Assembly: GCA_033032175.1 (NCBI GenBank)
Contig: CM065307.1
Coordinates: 8,680,001 to 8,744,000 of the forward strand
Source of the DNA: Saturnia japonica
Taxonomy: Eukaryota; Arthropoda; Insecta; Lepidoptera; Saturniidae
Reading direction: 5' to 3'
DNA length: 64,000 bases
Under the pieces are notes generated by a model. The model did no database searches. It was not told the DNA's origin and saw only the letters and a list, made by a program, of their open reading frames with translations. Positions 47,395-59,268 of the stretch are shown in pieces. Position 1 is the stretch's first letter. Each line of letters opens with the position of its first letter. The position numbers and the translations under genes are program-made.

Positions 47395-47485
47395 TTACGA
47401 GTGAAGGGCGGCCGTTGAGACGGTGCAGTGGAGCCCTGAGGCGCTCTAGTTACCGCCAAGGCACCAACCGCATCTGTGAGAACTT
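47395..47485. other. GC-rich unique patch
   Basis: The stretch containing 'gaagggcggccgttgagacgg' and 'ggagccctgaggcgctc' stands out from the AT-rich intron. All frames are short and no splice-bounded exon fits. It could be a conserved non-coding element or an old insertion. Confidence 0.3.
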
Positions 47486-47687
47486 ACAAACAAAGGAACT
47501 TCTTAGACTACCTTCACTATAATGTAGATAGTATAGAACACGCTGAAATTAGTTTTCATTAAGATGTTGAACGCTAAAATGTATTACAAATCCATTATAC
47601 AACTTTAAAGTAATTTTAAATGGCAAGTATTCAAGGAGTGTACTAGGAATTGCTCGTTAACATTGTTCGCGTTAATCCATAGGTAAG

Positions 47688-47796
47688 TACCAATATTATA
47701 AAGCTCAAGTGCTTTGAACGCGCTAATCTTTAGAATTACCATTCTGGTTTGAAAAAAATATTTTTGTATTTAAATATAGCCTATTTATTGAGAAAC
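47688..47796 (+). mobile_element. Helitron family A fragment hosting a SINE
   Basis: 'caatattataaagctcaagtgctttgaacgcgctaatc' and 'tatagcctatttattgag' are family A. The match stops where the SINE at 47797 begins. Confidence 0.5.
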
Positions 47797-48054
47797 ATCA
47801 TACCATCACGCCTGTATTCCCCGAAGGGTTAGGCAGATGTGTACTAATGTACACCCACAGTTCGCCAAGTATGTTTTTAGATCTCATGTAATAGGGGGCG
47901 AGCCTATTGCCATTTAACCGGGCACGAAACCAAACTCCGAGCTGTTACTGAGAATTTCATAGGGAAAACCCAATAACACTTTACTCGACCTGGGAATCGA
48001 ACCCGGGACGTCGCTCATAGCAGTCGTGCTTACGACCACTAGGCTAACGAGGTA
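47797..48054 (-). mobile_element. SINE family 1 copy
   Basis: This is the best preserved inverted copy: 'ataccatcacgcctgtattccccgaagggttagg', 'ctcatgtaatagggggcgagcc', B box on the minus strand (plus strand 'gggaatcgaacccggga' near 47992-48008) and a tRNA-like head ending 'gaccactaggctaacgagg'. Confidence 0.85.
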
Positions 48055-48799
48055 GCTAAATTCGATATAATGCACTATATTTTATTACATAAATTTGAAA
48101 AACACTCTTAGGCATACGCCAAGAAAAATATTTATTTCAGTATAATTTCACTGTATTTATATAGTTATTTGTAATTTGTTTTATAATTTTACCTACAAAC
48201 TTAACATCTCTTAAAGCACATAATAGTCGCGTGTCCACGTTCACCTCACCACGTTATCACTGGCATATCTTGACTTTTGCGGACTTTGCGGCGAGCTTTG
48301 TCGTGAATGGCCCTCTAACTTACATAGATAACGTTTAGTTTGCCCAGTCATGACACGACCTGGAGCTATAAAGTTGTTGCTAAAGGCATTTGAGGTCAAA
48401 TTAACTCATTTCATTCGAAATAGAGATTACTGTGCAACGTTCGCCGAGCGTGAAATTGCTGGTACGATTTTATAGGACGAGTTATAAGGTGTAAACTAAT
48501 TTAATGTATTCATACTGATAGACTGACTGATTTATGTATTCGAAACAGTAGAAGTGGTATTCGGGTTTATGCGCATACCTTATTCTGTTTATATCTTTGA
48601 AATTACGAAATGGATGAGGTTTTAAATAATATTGTCGATTTGGTTCTGTACTGAATACAGGTACCAAAATGAATAGCTCCTAACCTTTGATTTATAATAG
48701 GCCGGGGGGAAAGTCATTTAGGATTTTGTATGTATGAAGTTGTAATGAAATCCCTTGTACTATTTTTACCTTACTTGTTTATGATGATAGAAAAGAGGT

Positions 48800-49050
48800 A
48801 GGGCACAGAAAATTTTTGGAGATTTCTCTTACTTGGGGCAGTGCGACTGGTGGAATACCTCCACTCTACAGAAGATCGCAGCCAAATAAGCTTATGCTGT
48901 GTTCATGAGGTGAGTAGAGTTTCTAGATGTCCTTGGGGTAGAGAGTACAACTGGTACAAGGTTGGCAAAGCGCTAATGATACCTATAGTAGTAGTACTAG
49001 TGTAGGCGGCCCATATGTTTGTATATCACAATAATTGTATATTAAAAAAA
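48800..49050 (+). mobile_element. Non-LTR retrotransposon 3' end nested in mariner
   Basis: The blocks 'ctccactctacagaagatcgcagcc', 'gttcatgaggtgagtagagttt', 'gctaatgatacctata' and 'ggcggcccatatgtttg' parallel the copy at 7060-7314. Confidence 0.55.
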
Positions 49051-49969
49051 TACATTAAAAAAATTTCCCCGTTATTTTCAACTGTTTTTCTGTCGAAGAA
49101 AATGAGTAAAACCAATAAAGAAATTTCGTAGGTAGGTATCTACATGTTTAAATTTTATTACAGACAATAGGGGAAAAATATGACACAAGCTGGGAAAAAA
49201 AGTACTGTTTGTGAAGCTAATCCGACGCAGTTATGAGTAGCACAAAGTTGGGTTCAAGCGTTTTCAGTTAACAAATGTATTTATTTATTTATTCATTTGC
49301 AATCATGTATGTATATGCTGTCCTTATATGCTAAATTAACCATATACATGGACCCTGAATAGGGAATGGCAAATCATTAGGTACCTACAATTATTTTTCA
49401 AAACAATATTTGTACGTTTAAATTTACTTAGTTATTTAATTACCTATATTTATTTATACATATACAATTATTCGTTTCTCTGGCATTCATTTATTTATTT
49501 TGGTCATTTATCTAACATCATGTCAAGTGATTATTATGATAACTTATTACTTACTATACATATTTATGTCAAAATTATTCCTCAACATTATTTTATAAGT
49601 TTATGTCATTCATAAATGCTGTAATTGAGTAGTAATATATATTAATTAAAATAGTTTTAAATTTATTTTTAAATATATTTTTACTCTTTAACGTTATCTG
49701 AAATATTATTATAGATGGTGAAGGCTCTGTAATACGAATTGTTTTTTATATATTTCTAATTTTAGTTCTGGGGAGATAAAGATATTTTTCCGACGAAGGC
49801 ATTTAAAATATTCATTAAATATTTCTGGATGTACATAGTATAATGAATATTATACACATATATACATGCCAAGGTTAGCATTTTTTCTTACAATATGATG
49901 TGCAGCTATCCAATGTGTGGATGTTAACTATAATACGTAAATATGTTAAAGATGTTTCGGAGTATAAAT

Positions 49970-50285
49970 GAATCGAATTAGTAATGAGCAAATCGGCAGA
50001 AGGACCAAAGTCACCGACATAGCCCTGAGAATTGGTAGACTTAAGTGGTAATGAGCGAAGCACAATGCTCGTAGAACGGTTGGCCGATGGGGCCAAAAAG
50101 TTCTAGAGTGGGGAGCAGGCACCGGAAGACGCTCTGTTGGCACAACCGCTACAAAGTGGACGACCGACGACCTGATGAAGGGTGCGGAAACCCGTTGGTT
50201 GCTAGTAGCACAAGACCGGTCGTTTCGGGGAGACCTATGACCTGTAGAGGACATAATTCGGCTGAATAGATGGATGGATAGATGA
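49970..50285 (+). pseudogene. RTE-like LINE: C-terminal end of reverse-transcriptase polyprotein, broken
   Basis: Conceptual pieces in shifting frames read 'RISNEQIGRRTKVTDIA' and 'RIGRLKW' near 49974-50050, then 'GRRSVG-TT' and 'SGRPTT' near 50120-50180. They resemble the C-terminus of RTE-type LINE proteins that ends near a G-R-P-x-x-R-W-x-D-D motif. The tail 'tgaatagatggatggatagatgat' is the short simple-repeat 3' end typical of RTE elements. Frameshifts and stops make it non-functional. Confidence 0.65.
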
Positions 50286-50747
50286 TATCGTATGTAGAGT
50301 GGAATTGGAAGGTCATCTGTTCATTATGAAGTTTTATAGCAGAGCAAAACCACCGCTACTGATCTCTACTATCATCAGTTGATGAGGTTAAAGCAAGAAA
50401 TTGAGCCAAAACAACCGGAACGAAGCATTAAGTTTGGTTTTAACATTTGATTGATATTGACATTAAAAATTTCAGCATAAACTGGTGACACATTGTCATT
50501 AATATAATTAGTATGTATATTAATTACAAACCAGTTTTTATAAATATGTCATGTTAAGTTTAGAAGAGTCGCCAAAGAATTTATTTTTATTTTAGTACCT
50601 TTTTTTATAGCTTGAATGTATTTATTGAATTTGGAAAACTGGAATTGAAATTGAGAAGTTAAATATCAATAATTACTTAATAAATAGAAGTAAGCACATA
50701 AGGCTTTTTTAATATCTATTAATCGAAGCGCCAAATTGCTGTAAAGA

Positions 50748-50938
50748 CGGAGGTTACTGAATAGTCGATTTTTTTTTAAAATGACTATTCAGTCATAACT
50801 TCTTTGTTTATGAATCGATTTAGATGATTCTTTTTTCATTGTCCCATTTTAATTTCATTGGTATTGCACCTTCATCTTTGAAGATACACCGGGGAATTCT
50901 TCAAAATCATTGAAGTTTTTTTTGTTAAAAATTGTTAC
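50748..50938 (-). repeat. Dispersed repeat, family E (inverted)
   Basis: The reverse complement contains 'cttcaatgattttgaagaat', 'aatgaaattaaaatgggac' and 'aaacaaagaagttatgac'. On the plus strand it starts 'cggaggttac' and ends 'gttaaaaattgt', matching the ends of the other copies. Confidence 0.65.
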
Positions 50939-51233
50939 ATAAAAAGCTCAAATTATAATGGAAGCTAGCTAGCTGACTTTGTTAAAATAAAATTTGAGTA
51001 TTCTAGGTGATAAAAACCTTATTTAAAAACATTAACCGCCTGGTAAAATATCTGGCAGCTTCTGCGCTTTGTCTCGCGGTCTAGCATAAAACGTGACAAT
51101 TCGTGACAGCCACGCTAGCTAAGATTATAATATAATTTTATGATTTATATATGAACACTATGTGAAATAAGGAATTATTTCGTAATATATAATTATAAGA
51201 AAGCTGTTGAAAGGGATTGATAATTTATTCAAG

Positions 51234-51350
51234 CCAATTTTTCAATCGTCAAATAACTTTATTTGAAGAATTAATATTAATCTTTAGAAAATCTGTTAAA
51301 ATTTAAAAATTATTTCTGATATAAAGTTATATGTTGTTTAAAAATCGGCC
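51234..51350. mobile_element. MITE family L, about 117 bp
   Basis: The ends 'ccaatttttcaatcgtcaaataactttat' and the complement of 'ataaagttatatgttgtttaaaaatcgg' are imperfect inverted repeats of about 30 bases. There is no coding capacity. A related element is at 57450-57592 and a fragment at 27455. Confidence 0.6.
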
Positions 51351-51469
51351 ATGTTATAACTGTCATAATATATGTCTACAATACTGGATATACCTATATT
51401 GTTTTTTCATTATTAAATTATATAAATAAAAAACTGAATAATAAGTTTTTTATCGTTTATAGATATATT

Positions 51470-51747
51470 GTTATGGCAACAATCTCACCTGATGCTAAGT
51501 GGCCCAAGGTGGTGAAACTCTAAACCTAGTGTAGAAACTGGGTCTCAAGAGCAGCTGCCGACTTACCTTGACTTTGACGACAAATTTTCAACTTGAGGGT
51601 AGTAGCTGGTATTATAAAATACTCTACCTCCATGCTATGGTTTCATCACAATGTTTTCCTTCACCGAAATATCAGGTTCATTGTAGGGATTCAAACTCAC
51701 GTCGATCGAAGAAGTGTCAATACACGCTACCGCTGAGCCATCATTGC
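51470..51747 (-). mobile_element. tRNA-derived SINE, family 2
   Basis: The reverse complement begins with a tRNA-like head ('gatggctcagcgg' from plus 'ccgctgagccatc' near 51729-51741) and a B box (plus 'ggattcaaactcac' near 51687-51700). It runs through the family 2 body to 'gtgagattgttgcc' at the left end. Confidence 0.75.
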
Positions 51748-54107
51748 TTAAAAATGGTTAAATTTTTTTAGAATAACATTTTGAATTATGTTTGTAAAAA
51801 TATAAATTTTATGTTGATTAGTTAGGTAATAATGAACATAAAGAATTTATAAAAACTTGTTATATATGGGTAAATAACAATATTGACCAGTTTACTTCGT
51901 AAATTCATTCGGTAAATACTTAAAAGTAGATTTAAAAAAAAAAACAGATTTATAACATGACGTTATAAAGTAAAAATATTATTTATTTTATACAATAAAT
52001 ACAATAACTTTTATTCATACAATTATGTGTACTCGCATCTAATTATATTTTTTTGTTGCGATAAAACTGAAAACACACACAGAAAAATCAAACAATTTAA
52101 AATGATCAGAAACGACAGAATTCAATACCGTTAAACACTCGACACCGAGCACATTAGAAATCGGATAGCTTTAAACGATATAAAAAATATTATAATGGGG
52201 ATACAAGGATTTACGGCAGTGTTTGCACAGGTCGACACATTGGGTAAACAAGATATATAAAAGTTTATCGAAGCTACGATAATTTCCTACGAAATATGTA
52301 CATGGAAAAAGCTTTTTGTGATTTCTAACATTTTCCACCTCAGTACCTAGGTCCCATAGAGTTTGTTAATCCTTACAAGAAACAGGATGGATAGTATATA
52401 AAAAGTTTTCAAAGCGCATTATCTTGCTTTAAGTTTAACTTTTTGTTTTGACTTTCATAACTGCCTTGTTATAATATAATTTTAGATTTTGACTTTACAC
52501 TTAGAAACATCTGTGAATACAAGTAAAATGTCTCAAAAAGTTACGGACAGTCTCTTAAGAAAGTTTCTCTCTATTCTACCACGTACTGCCCCGTACAAAA
52601 CATCCAGGTACATCCATACATTGAAAAATATGCGTATACATTTATAATTTATGTATTTAGTCTATCTCACATTTGCTAGTCAGCATCGGTATTTATAATG
52701 AAACACGTTAGAAGGGTAAACACGTCAGCGGCTTCTAACAAATGAGATTTGCCGGGGATTTTAAACTTAAGCTTCTGTTACTCTCCTGTCAAAACAATGC
52801 ACGGAAGAGCTGTATCAGCAAAGCTTTAAGAATTGCCGCGTTCGAATAATTATAAGCTGTGCTTGTTTATTGTAAAACATGAATTTTAATTTACAAAGGA
52901 TTGATTTATATTGGGACACAATATCATACGGACTTTTATTTCCAAACGAAATTAAGTTTACTTGCTTAATTAAGGTAACTAAATAGGTTATATACTATAT
53001 AGTATACATATAAATGTCTAATGATTTTTTAAGAAATTTCTAAAAGAAAAAAATGATAGCAGTGTAAACAAATATAAATAAATAATAGTAAATAATTGTC
53101 AATCATAAGATTACCACAAAAGACAGTATTCTGTAGAAATGGAATCTGCAACCTCTCGACACAGTTTTAGGGCTCAATTACCAATGCACTACGAGTTCAA
53201 GAAGGATTAGTTATATTTTTTTATAAAATTAAACGAGGTAACAAACGTCCAGTCGGTGTTAAGTGACCACTGCAGTCTACTATCTATAACCACTGTCAAA
53301 CTAGACTGAATCACTATCCCGGTATCAGTCAAAGTCAGATAAAGCGCTGACCGCACAAAGAACGTTAACTAAATTTTATGTTTATACCTCCTTGGAACAA
53401 CGTTCGAATAATAAATCTACGTAACGTACTTAGTAATTTCATGATGAATACTTCTTAATTTAGAAATTATACAGTACTTCTTGGAAGTCTTGTATTGACT
53501 TGGAACATGTTCGCGCGAACATTAAAAGGTTGAAATTAAATTCCAAAAAAGAGATTTTAATCAAACAATGTCGTTAAGTCGATTAGTGTACTTATAAATT
53601 ACGGTAAGTAAAATAAATTGCAGCACAGTAACAGTTTGTTTGTAATGGTCTTATTTATAATTTGTAATGCTATATTACTTTTTACTTTTTTTTAAATTGA
53701 ACTTGTGACTACCTAAGTTGGGGTTATTAGGAAAGTTCTTGTTTTATTAACGTGATATTTAAAAAAGGTTGCAAGTTCAAATTTAAAGTAAGATTTTAAT
53801 CTTTCTAACATAAAAAGGCCGGTGCCCGTAGTGGGCAAAAAAGGATCGAAAAGAAATATGACCGCCTCAGCGGTTTGTGGCAAAAGACAGGTTCGCTAAC
53901 GTTTTAATAAACATATAATGCTGTTGCAAGAATTATTATAGTGAATATATAATATTGATTACCTCCACAAGTAATACACTCGTTTAGATTTAAACAAAAA
54001 ACTATTTATATAATCTAAGTATATTTATACGTTTATAAATTTTATTTCAAAAATATTAGTCTAAAGTAAGTAAATCTTTCGTAGTATTAATGGCTTAAAT
54101 CTGTCTA
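51748..54107. other. AT-rich stretch, no gene recognised
   Basis: Both strands were read; no exon or matched repeat was found. The patch at about 53230-53360 is richer in GC and could be unique non-coding DNA. Confidence 0.4.
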
Positions 54108-54265
54108 TCTATATAAATAAAATTATTGAGATACTTGGTCCTTAAAAAAAAATCACGATATCTTCATTCAATAAGAAGTTATTGAAATTTAAAAAATACT
54201 GCGATTTTTATAAAAATTACGCGTCTTCTGTCGTCCACGATATGCGAAGCTGCGGGTGCAGCTAG
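54108..54265 (+). mobile_element. Helitron-like element, family J, 158 bp
   Basis: It starts TCTATATAAATAAAATTATTG and ends GCAGCTAG. The subterminal palindromic block 'tgcgaagctgcgggtgcag' is typical. The inside matches 46057-46275 ('aaaaatcacgatatct', 'actgcgatttttataa'). Confidence 0.75.
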
Positions 54266-55069
54266 TTAACAATATTTGAATAAATCCACTATTCAAAAGC
54301 AATCATGCTCAAAGCTTCAGACAGCTTCTTTGGTGAATTGTTTTGGCAGCAAATAAAATTATACGCCTGTATTTTGAGTACCTATAACAAAAAAATTGCT
54401 TACATTACGTCCATCTCTTGAAGTCCTGACTTTGATAATTGATAGGAAATATTGTTACGTTATGATCTTTGTTCACATGTTCTAGATATACAAATAGAAT
54501 TTCTGAGTAAATGCTCTAATTTGGTAACTGCATCATAACTCGTACGGCCTGTACCTACTTATTAACTTTCCTTATCTGTGACATAAATTCTCATCTTCTC
54601 AGAAAATAGTTTTCAGTAATAATTATTACAAGGAATACTATCTTCTGTAAGTAAATGCAAATAATTTAATGTTATGGAATTATATTCATAGATAACTATT
54701 TACTTGACTCCGTGTACATAAATCGATAATTATTAATCTATAATTTGTTTGGTTGTTTAACCTTAGTATCTTGAAATATTTAAATAATTTAATTTAAGTA
54801 CAATAAAATTGGCGTTAGTTCAAATCCATCGTCGTACTTTTTTATTTCAAGTTCGGATCTCTTTTTTAATCATTATACTCGGCTTAGTTTCAAATTTTCT
54901 TCCGAGTGTATAATCGATGATGGTTGGTAGATAGGGTAATTGTGTCCGACCGGATCCCGATACATACCCATTACATTTTTTTTTTACTCCAACAACATTA
55001 CACATTATACAGTATTATTATAATTATGTATAAGTAGTATACCTGATGCGTTTGTCACTTATCGGAGTA
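54266..55069. other. No gene recognised
   Basis: AT-rich intronic sequence; nothing was matched. Confidence 0.4.
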
Positions 55070-55210
55070 ATATCTGGGCGACCGAGCTGTGCTCGGTGTC
55101 TTATAAACAATATAAGAAAAACACCGATCTAGGTAAACTTGGAATGCAAGACATTATCTAAATGCAACGTTTCAACGAAATCGTTGGAGCCGTTTCCGAG
55201 AAACCAATTA
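55070..55210 (+). repeat. Dispersed repeat, family K
   Basis: The repeat has 'gggcgaccgagctgtgctcgg' and 'ggagccgtttccgagaaacca', with a weaker copy at 60007-60125 ('ggagactgagcttcgct', 'agagccgtttccgggaaaca'). It is probably a Helitron or retroelement piece. Confidence 0.45.
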
Positions 55211-55479
55211 CATAAATATATGTACAAGAAATGCTCACATAATATAATAAGATACAACATTTCCCATAGCTCCTTACATTGAAACATAAAAATATATTAA
55301 TCAAAACAAAGCATATTTAAAATTACAAGACATAATATTATTTATAAATTGACAAAAAAATTGGAGGAAAAATAATTCTTACATTTCAAAATTTTCATCA
55401 TTAATCTACATCAGGTGTAACAAACCGTGTTAGTGGCCCGTTTAGGTATGTCGCGATTCAGAATCGGCCAATGCATATT

Positions 55480-55743
55480 TAGTTTTTAAGCGAGGTGATA
55501 GGGTGCGACCACCATCCACAAGCCCTTCACAGGGACTCTCTTTTAGATTGTCGCGTTTCGAGATCAGCCAGTGTATACCCAGCTGCCCAGTGGCTTGCAG
55601 ATCAGCTTTACAACGGCGACCGAAGATGGATTGCCGGTCTCTCGGCGTTCGCCATTGTGTTTGGATTGTATCGTGCTTACCATCAGCGAAGTGCCAGCAA
55701 AGAGACAAAGTGCCGATACTTTGCCGTGTTACTGTAAAAAAAA
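55480..55743 (+). mobile_element. Non-LTR retrotransposon 3' end with poly(A)
   Basis: A GC-richer segment with 'acggcgaccgaagatggattgcc', 'tcgtgcttaccatcagcga' and 'tttgccgtgttactgt' ends in a run of about ten A. The open frames across it are accidental, overlapping on both strands, and show no RT motif. Confidence 0.55.
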
Positions 55744-55869
55744 AGTGAAATATCCAATGACATTTTATATATAGACCCGTCACACGCCAACATCAGTGCA
55801 CTAAAAACAGCGTAATTAAACTATACATACAAACTATAAATAATGCTTTCAGTTATATAATACGCATAA

Positions 55870-56060
55870 AAATAAATAATATGAAAGACATTTATGTTAT
55901 TTTTGTTGTTACAACGAAATGAATATATATTTTGAGTTGTATTTATGTGCAACCGTGACACTGGATAATACGTGACTAAGAGAATGTCAGGCAATTACCT
56001 GACATTAATATTGCCAAAAAAGAGCGCAGGTAACGCATCTACATTTATAAAACATCTTAG
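55870..56060 (-). repeat. Long inverted repeat, right copy
   Basis: This is the reverse complement of 43450-43640 over about 190 bases, with few differences by eye. The core is gtcaggcaattacctgac. Both copies are inside the same Sulf1 intron. Confidence 0.75.
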
Positions 56061-56172
56061 GAGATATCTATAAAAATTACCTTTCTCATTTCTTTGTGCC
56101 TAAAGGAATTTGCACATATTAGATAGTTACTGAGTGAAGCTTTTATATTAATCGAATTTTCTTTACACTTCA

Positions 56173-56257
56173 GTTTTTTTTCGTACTTACTACACTGTTA
56201 GCCTTGAGGGCCCTACTGGAGCTATTAGAAGATTTGACAACTTCACCAGGCTTTGGC
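56173..56257 (-). mobile_element. Short poly(A) retroelement, diverged copy
   Basis: A T-run then 'cgtacttactacactgttagcc', 'gagggccctac' and 'acttcaccaggctttgg' is a worn version of the unit at 3240 and 45256. It ends at the same internal position. No clean target duplication is seen. Confidence 0.65.
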
Positions 56258-57449
56258 AAATATAGTTTATGTACAAAATTTGTATAGTTTCTGTATAATT
56301 ACTATGTTGTAAAACTTTGCAGTGTGAATGTAGAATAATAATTACTTTAATACGTTTTTGTTAAAACTGTTTCGTGTAGCGCTAATGTGTGAACAATATA
56401 CATATATTATATTCTACACACTCTGATGTAGGTACCATGATATGTGCATTATCTAAATGGATGTGTTAAGTTGTCGTAACACTAAAACACATTTCGTGAG
56501 TACTAAATGTAGTTTGCCCGTCTCTTTACCGACCAACTTTCTACATTTTCGACAAAGTTTTGTTGCTGTATAATTTTGCTTTTTATATTTATATTACATT
56601 CAAAATTGTATAATAAACAGTATATCTTCATGGCAAAACGCTATAAATATTGTTAATCCCTTTTTTATCCCACTGCTGGGTTTTCTTCTGACATGCAAAA
56701 TATTTTAAATCATAATAATATATACACAATGTAAAACTGTTGGTGAATATTTTACTTTTAGTCACGCACACAAAAGATTTATTTGCGATCAATCACGAAT
56801 TTATTTGCTCGTGGCGGGAACTGATCCTTCATATAATTCGTATGACAACTTAATCGTCATCTTGGAATCAACATTATTGTACAAATTTTAACTAAAACAT
56901 TAATTTGTTTGAATGCAAAATAGTACCAAATTATTAAATTAATAATAAGTACTTAAATTTTAATTTCATTACACTACTTTTTTTTATTTCATTACACCAG
57001 TTTTTTTTATTTTTGAGGAATTTTCACAATGAATATTTTAAAAAATCTTGAGAAATACAACCTATTTTGTTTACGTTTTCTCTAAAACCATACCTGTAGT
57101 TTTGCAACAGGTTTGTCTTTATTTGTGTCAAGGAGATTATTCATTATTCGAGGAAACTCCTTGGTAAATTGTGTAAATACCTACGTGTCGTTGTTCATGT
57201 ATACTTAAATACCGATAATTGTCACCTTGCTCTAGTCTTATTTTTATTTATAAGAAATTTGCACAATGAGATTAATATGTAGTTGAGAAAATTCCTTGGT
57301 GGTCTATTTCTCAAATCTTGTTGCGAAATATTATGTTGTAATTCTTGTAATTGATAAGTTTTTATTAACTTTATTTGATGACAATAATTTGATATTAAAT
57401 TGTTTTTTATAACAATTAATAAATCATTTAAATCATTTTTAATTTAGCT
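56258..57449. other. AT-rich stretch, no gene recognised
   Basis: Nothing was recognised on either strand. Confidence 0.4.
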
Positions 57450-57592
57450 TAGGATCCATTTCTCAGTTTTGAGATAACTTTATTTGAATAAGTAATAATT
57501 TTTACATATTGACAGGTTTTTACATTATCCATCAAAACACCAAAATTATTCCTGAAATAAAGTTATTTTTCTAAAGATTGATAAATCAGCCC
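57450..57592. mobile_element. MITE family L, about 143 bp
   Basis: 'tctcagttttgagataactttattt' near the left end and the complement of 'aaataaagttatttttctaaag' near the right end form an imperfect inverted pair, related to the element at 51234. Confidence 0.5.
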
Positions 57593-58322
57593 TTAATTTA
57601 AAATAATATATAAATACACTTAATATGAGTTTTTTACGTAATAAAAATATGTAGTAAATTAGGAATATAGTAATTATAACGGTACATTTATTGTAGTTAC
57701 TCACAAATAAGTAGGAATAATAAATTACATTTGATATAGGTACTTATGCAATCACTTCTATTGTACAATTTCAATAAACATATATTATAAAAGAAAACCA
57801 ATAAATGGTTCTGACCGTAGTTATGTAATAACATTTATCTACATATTTCAATGAATGTCCTACATACCTAAAATGTATTGATCATAACACTTTAACGCGT
57901 AATATAAAAAACATTTTTTTAATTCGTAAGGCACATTGTGAATCGAAAAGATCTTCGTGATGTCGAGCCTAATCTCGAATCGACATTTTTATCGCTCAAG
58001 CTTACGAGTTGTACCGTTGGGCTCTGAAAAAGTAATCAGCGTTCCAGTAGCCGCTTCTCTTGAAACTCACCGACCGAAAGAAAGCTGAACCGCGTGAAAA
58101 TTAAAAACGGGCCTTTATTTATACGAATGCATTTATAGTTTGAAATTTGGATATTACTTAACAATGGCATAACATTGTATAATTTTTCATTTTCTATTTC
58201 TAAACATCACCAACTCTATTTACATCTAGATTATTTTAAATCAGGTTTTGTGATTTGTAGTAAAGTGGTTATTTGTTTCTAGGAAACAGTTCAAAAGATT
58301 TGAATAAAAATTTATATTTAGA
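57593..58322. other. No gene recognised
   Basis: A mixed-composition patch lies at about 57940-58120; otherwise AT-rich. No exon was recognised. Confidence 0.4.
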
Positions 58323-58985
58323 CTAGCGGTGTACCCGTGGCTCCGCACGAGTTTGATATTACCCAGTAGTTATTAACAGTTCATATAGCCTAAAAATTGA
58401 GGAATGTCATGTACTACCCGTGTAAAATTTTCATTAAAATTAATTGAGGAATTACGATAAATGCTTTTTTTTTTACATATTTCTGAAATTATTGTTCTTT
58501 TAGCCTATCAATTATGTAGTCTCACGTGTAAATTCACTCCGTCTACGAAATTTTATCAAAAGCAGTTGATAATTGATACAGATTAAATATTGTTTTTTTT
58601 TTTTTTTTAATAATCTTGACAATCCTTATAGCCCATCAATTATGGAATCACTTATTGTTCCCGTGTACAAAATTTAATCGAAATCGGTTAAGAATGAAGG
58701 AGAATATGTTTTTTTTAGAAATTCTTGTTTTCGATTTCTAAAAGTAATATTGAAAATCCTTATACTCTATCAATTCACCAATGGCATAAGCATCCCGTAT
58801 ACAAAATTTCATAAGAATCGGTCAAGGCGTTTTTGAGTTATATCCGGACATACAAACAGGCCGACAGACAACTTTTTTTCATGTCATATTCATGATCAGT
58901 ATCGTTCACATAGTAGGTATGTCTATCAGGAAATTTTGGAAAAATATTAAATGTATAGACAGAACCACAGATTTATTAATATAGA
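58323..58985 (-). mobile_element. Helitron-like element, family B, complete
   Basis: On the minus strand it starts TCTATATTAATAAATCTGTGG (58985) and ends CTAG (58323-58326), next to 'cggtgtacccgtggctccgc'. Inside are four related modules with 'acaaaattt-at-aaaatcggtt', 'aattgaggaat' and 'ctatcaatt', like those at 15.8 and 35.8 kb. It ends 283 bases before the Sulf1 exon at 59269. Confidence 0.8.
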
Positions 58986-59268
58986 TAGATAAGGTTATAT
59001 TTTTCAAATTTACTTAGGTGCTTTTACACTTTTATGATTATTTGTTTGCAAGACGCTGGGCAAAATGATGGTTAGATAAGAAATTCCGTAAAAATTAAGA
59101 ACTAACAGAAGCTATCCTATCCAGCATATTATAAGTAGGTACAGTACGAAATTCGCGATACAGTCAACCAATGGTTATCATATGATATATGCTATTAAAA
59201 TAAAACGTAACTGTTTCAGTCTGTTAAACTCAATATAATGTTTATTCTACACTTGATTTTGTTCGCAG

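Larger units (their letters stand above)
48700..50430 (+). mobile_element. Shattered mariner with nested retroelement insertions
   Basis: The left end taggccggggggaaagt near 48700 matches the mariner at 29.8 kb. Mariner sequence then runs to about 48795 and resumes at about 49060-49285 ('tttccccgttatttt', 'gagtagcacaaagttgg'). It resumes again at about 50287-50430 ('gtagagtggaattggaaggtcat', 'gttgatgaggttaaagcaagaaattgagcc'). The gaps hold a LINE 3' end (48800-49050) and about 1 kb of other sequence, including an RTE-like piece. No right inverted end is seen. Confidence 0.75.
18604..59268 (+). other. Large Sulf1 intron (about 40.7 kb)
   Basis: The donor is GT at 18604 and the acceptor is tgttcgcag at 59268. 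The join gives an uninterrupted Thr-Gly-Tyr-Phe-Gly-Lys. No other gene was recognised inside on either strand; the content is transposons, repeats and AT-rich unique DNA. Introns of this size in signalling genes often hold enhancers, but none can be identified from sequence alone here. Confidence 0.85.

Noticed and set aside
55442..55783. Several overlapping open frames on both strands near 55.5 kb, up to 113 codons
   Set aside because: The region is the GC-richer 3' end of a non-LTR retroelement with a poly(A) run. The frames overlap each other on both strands and no RT or other motif is visible.
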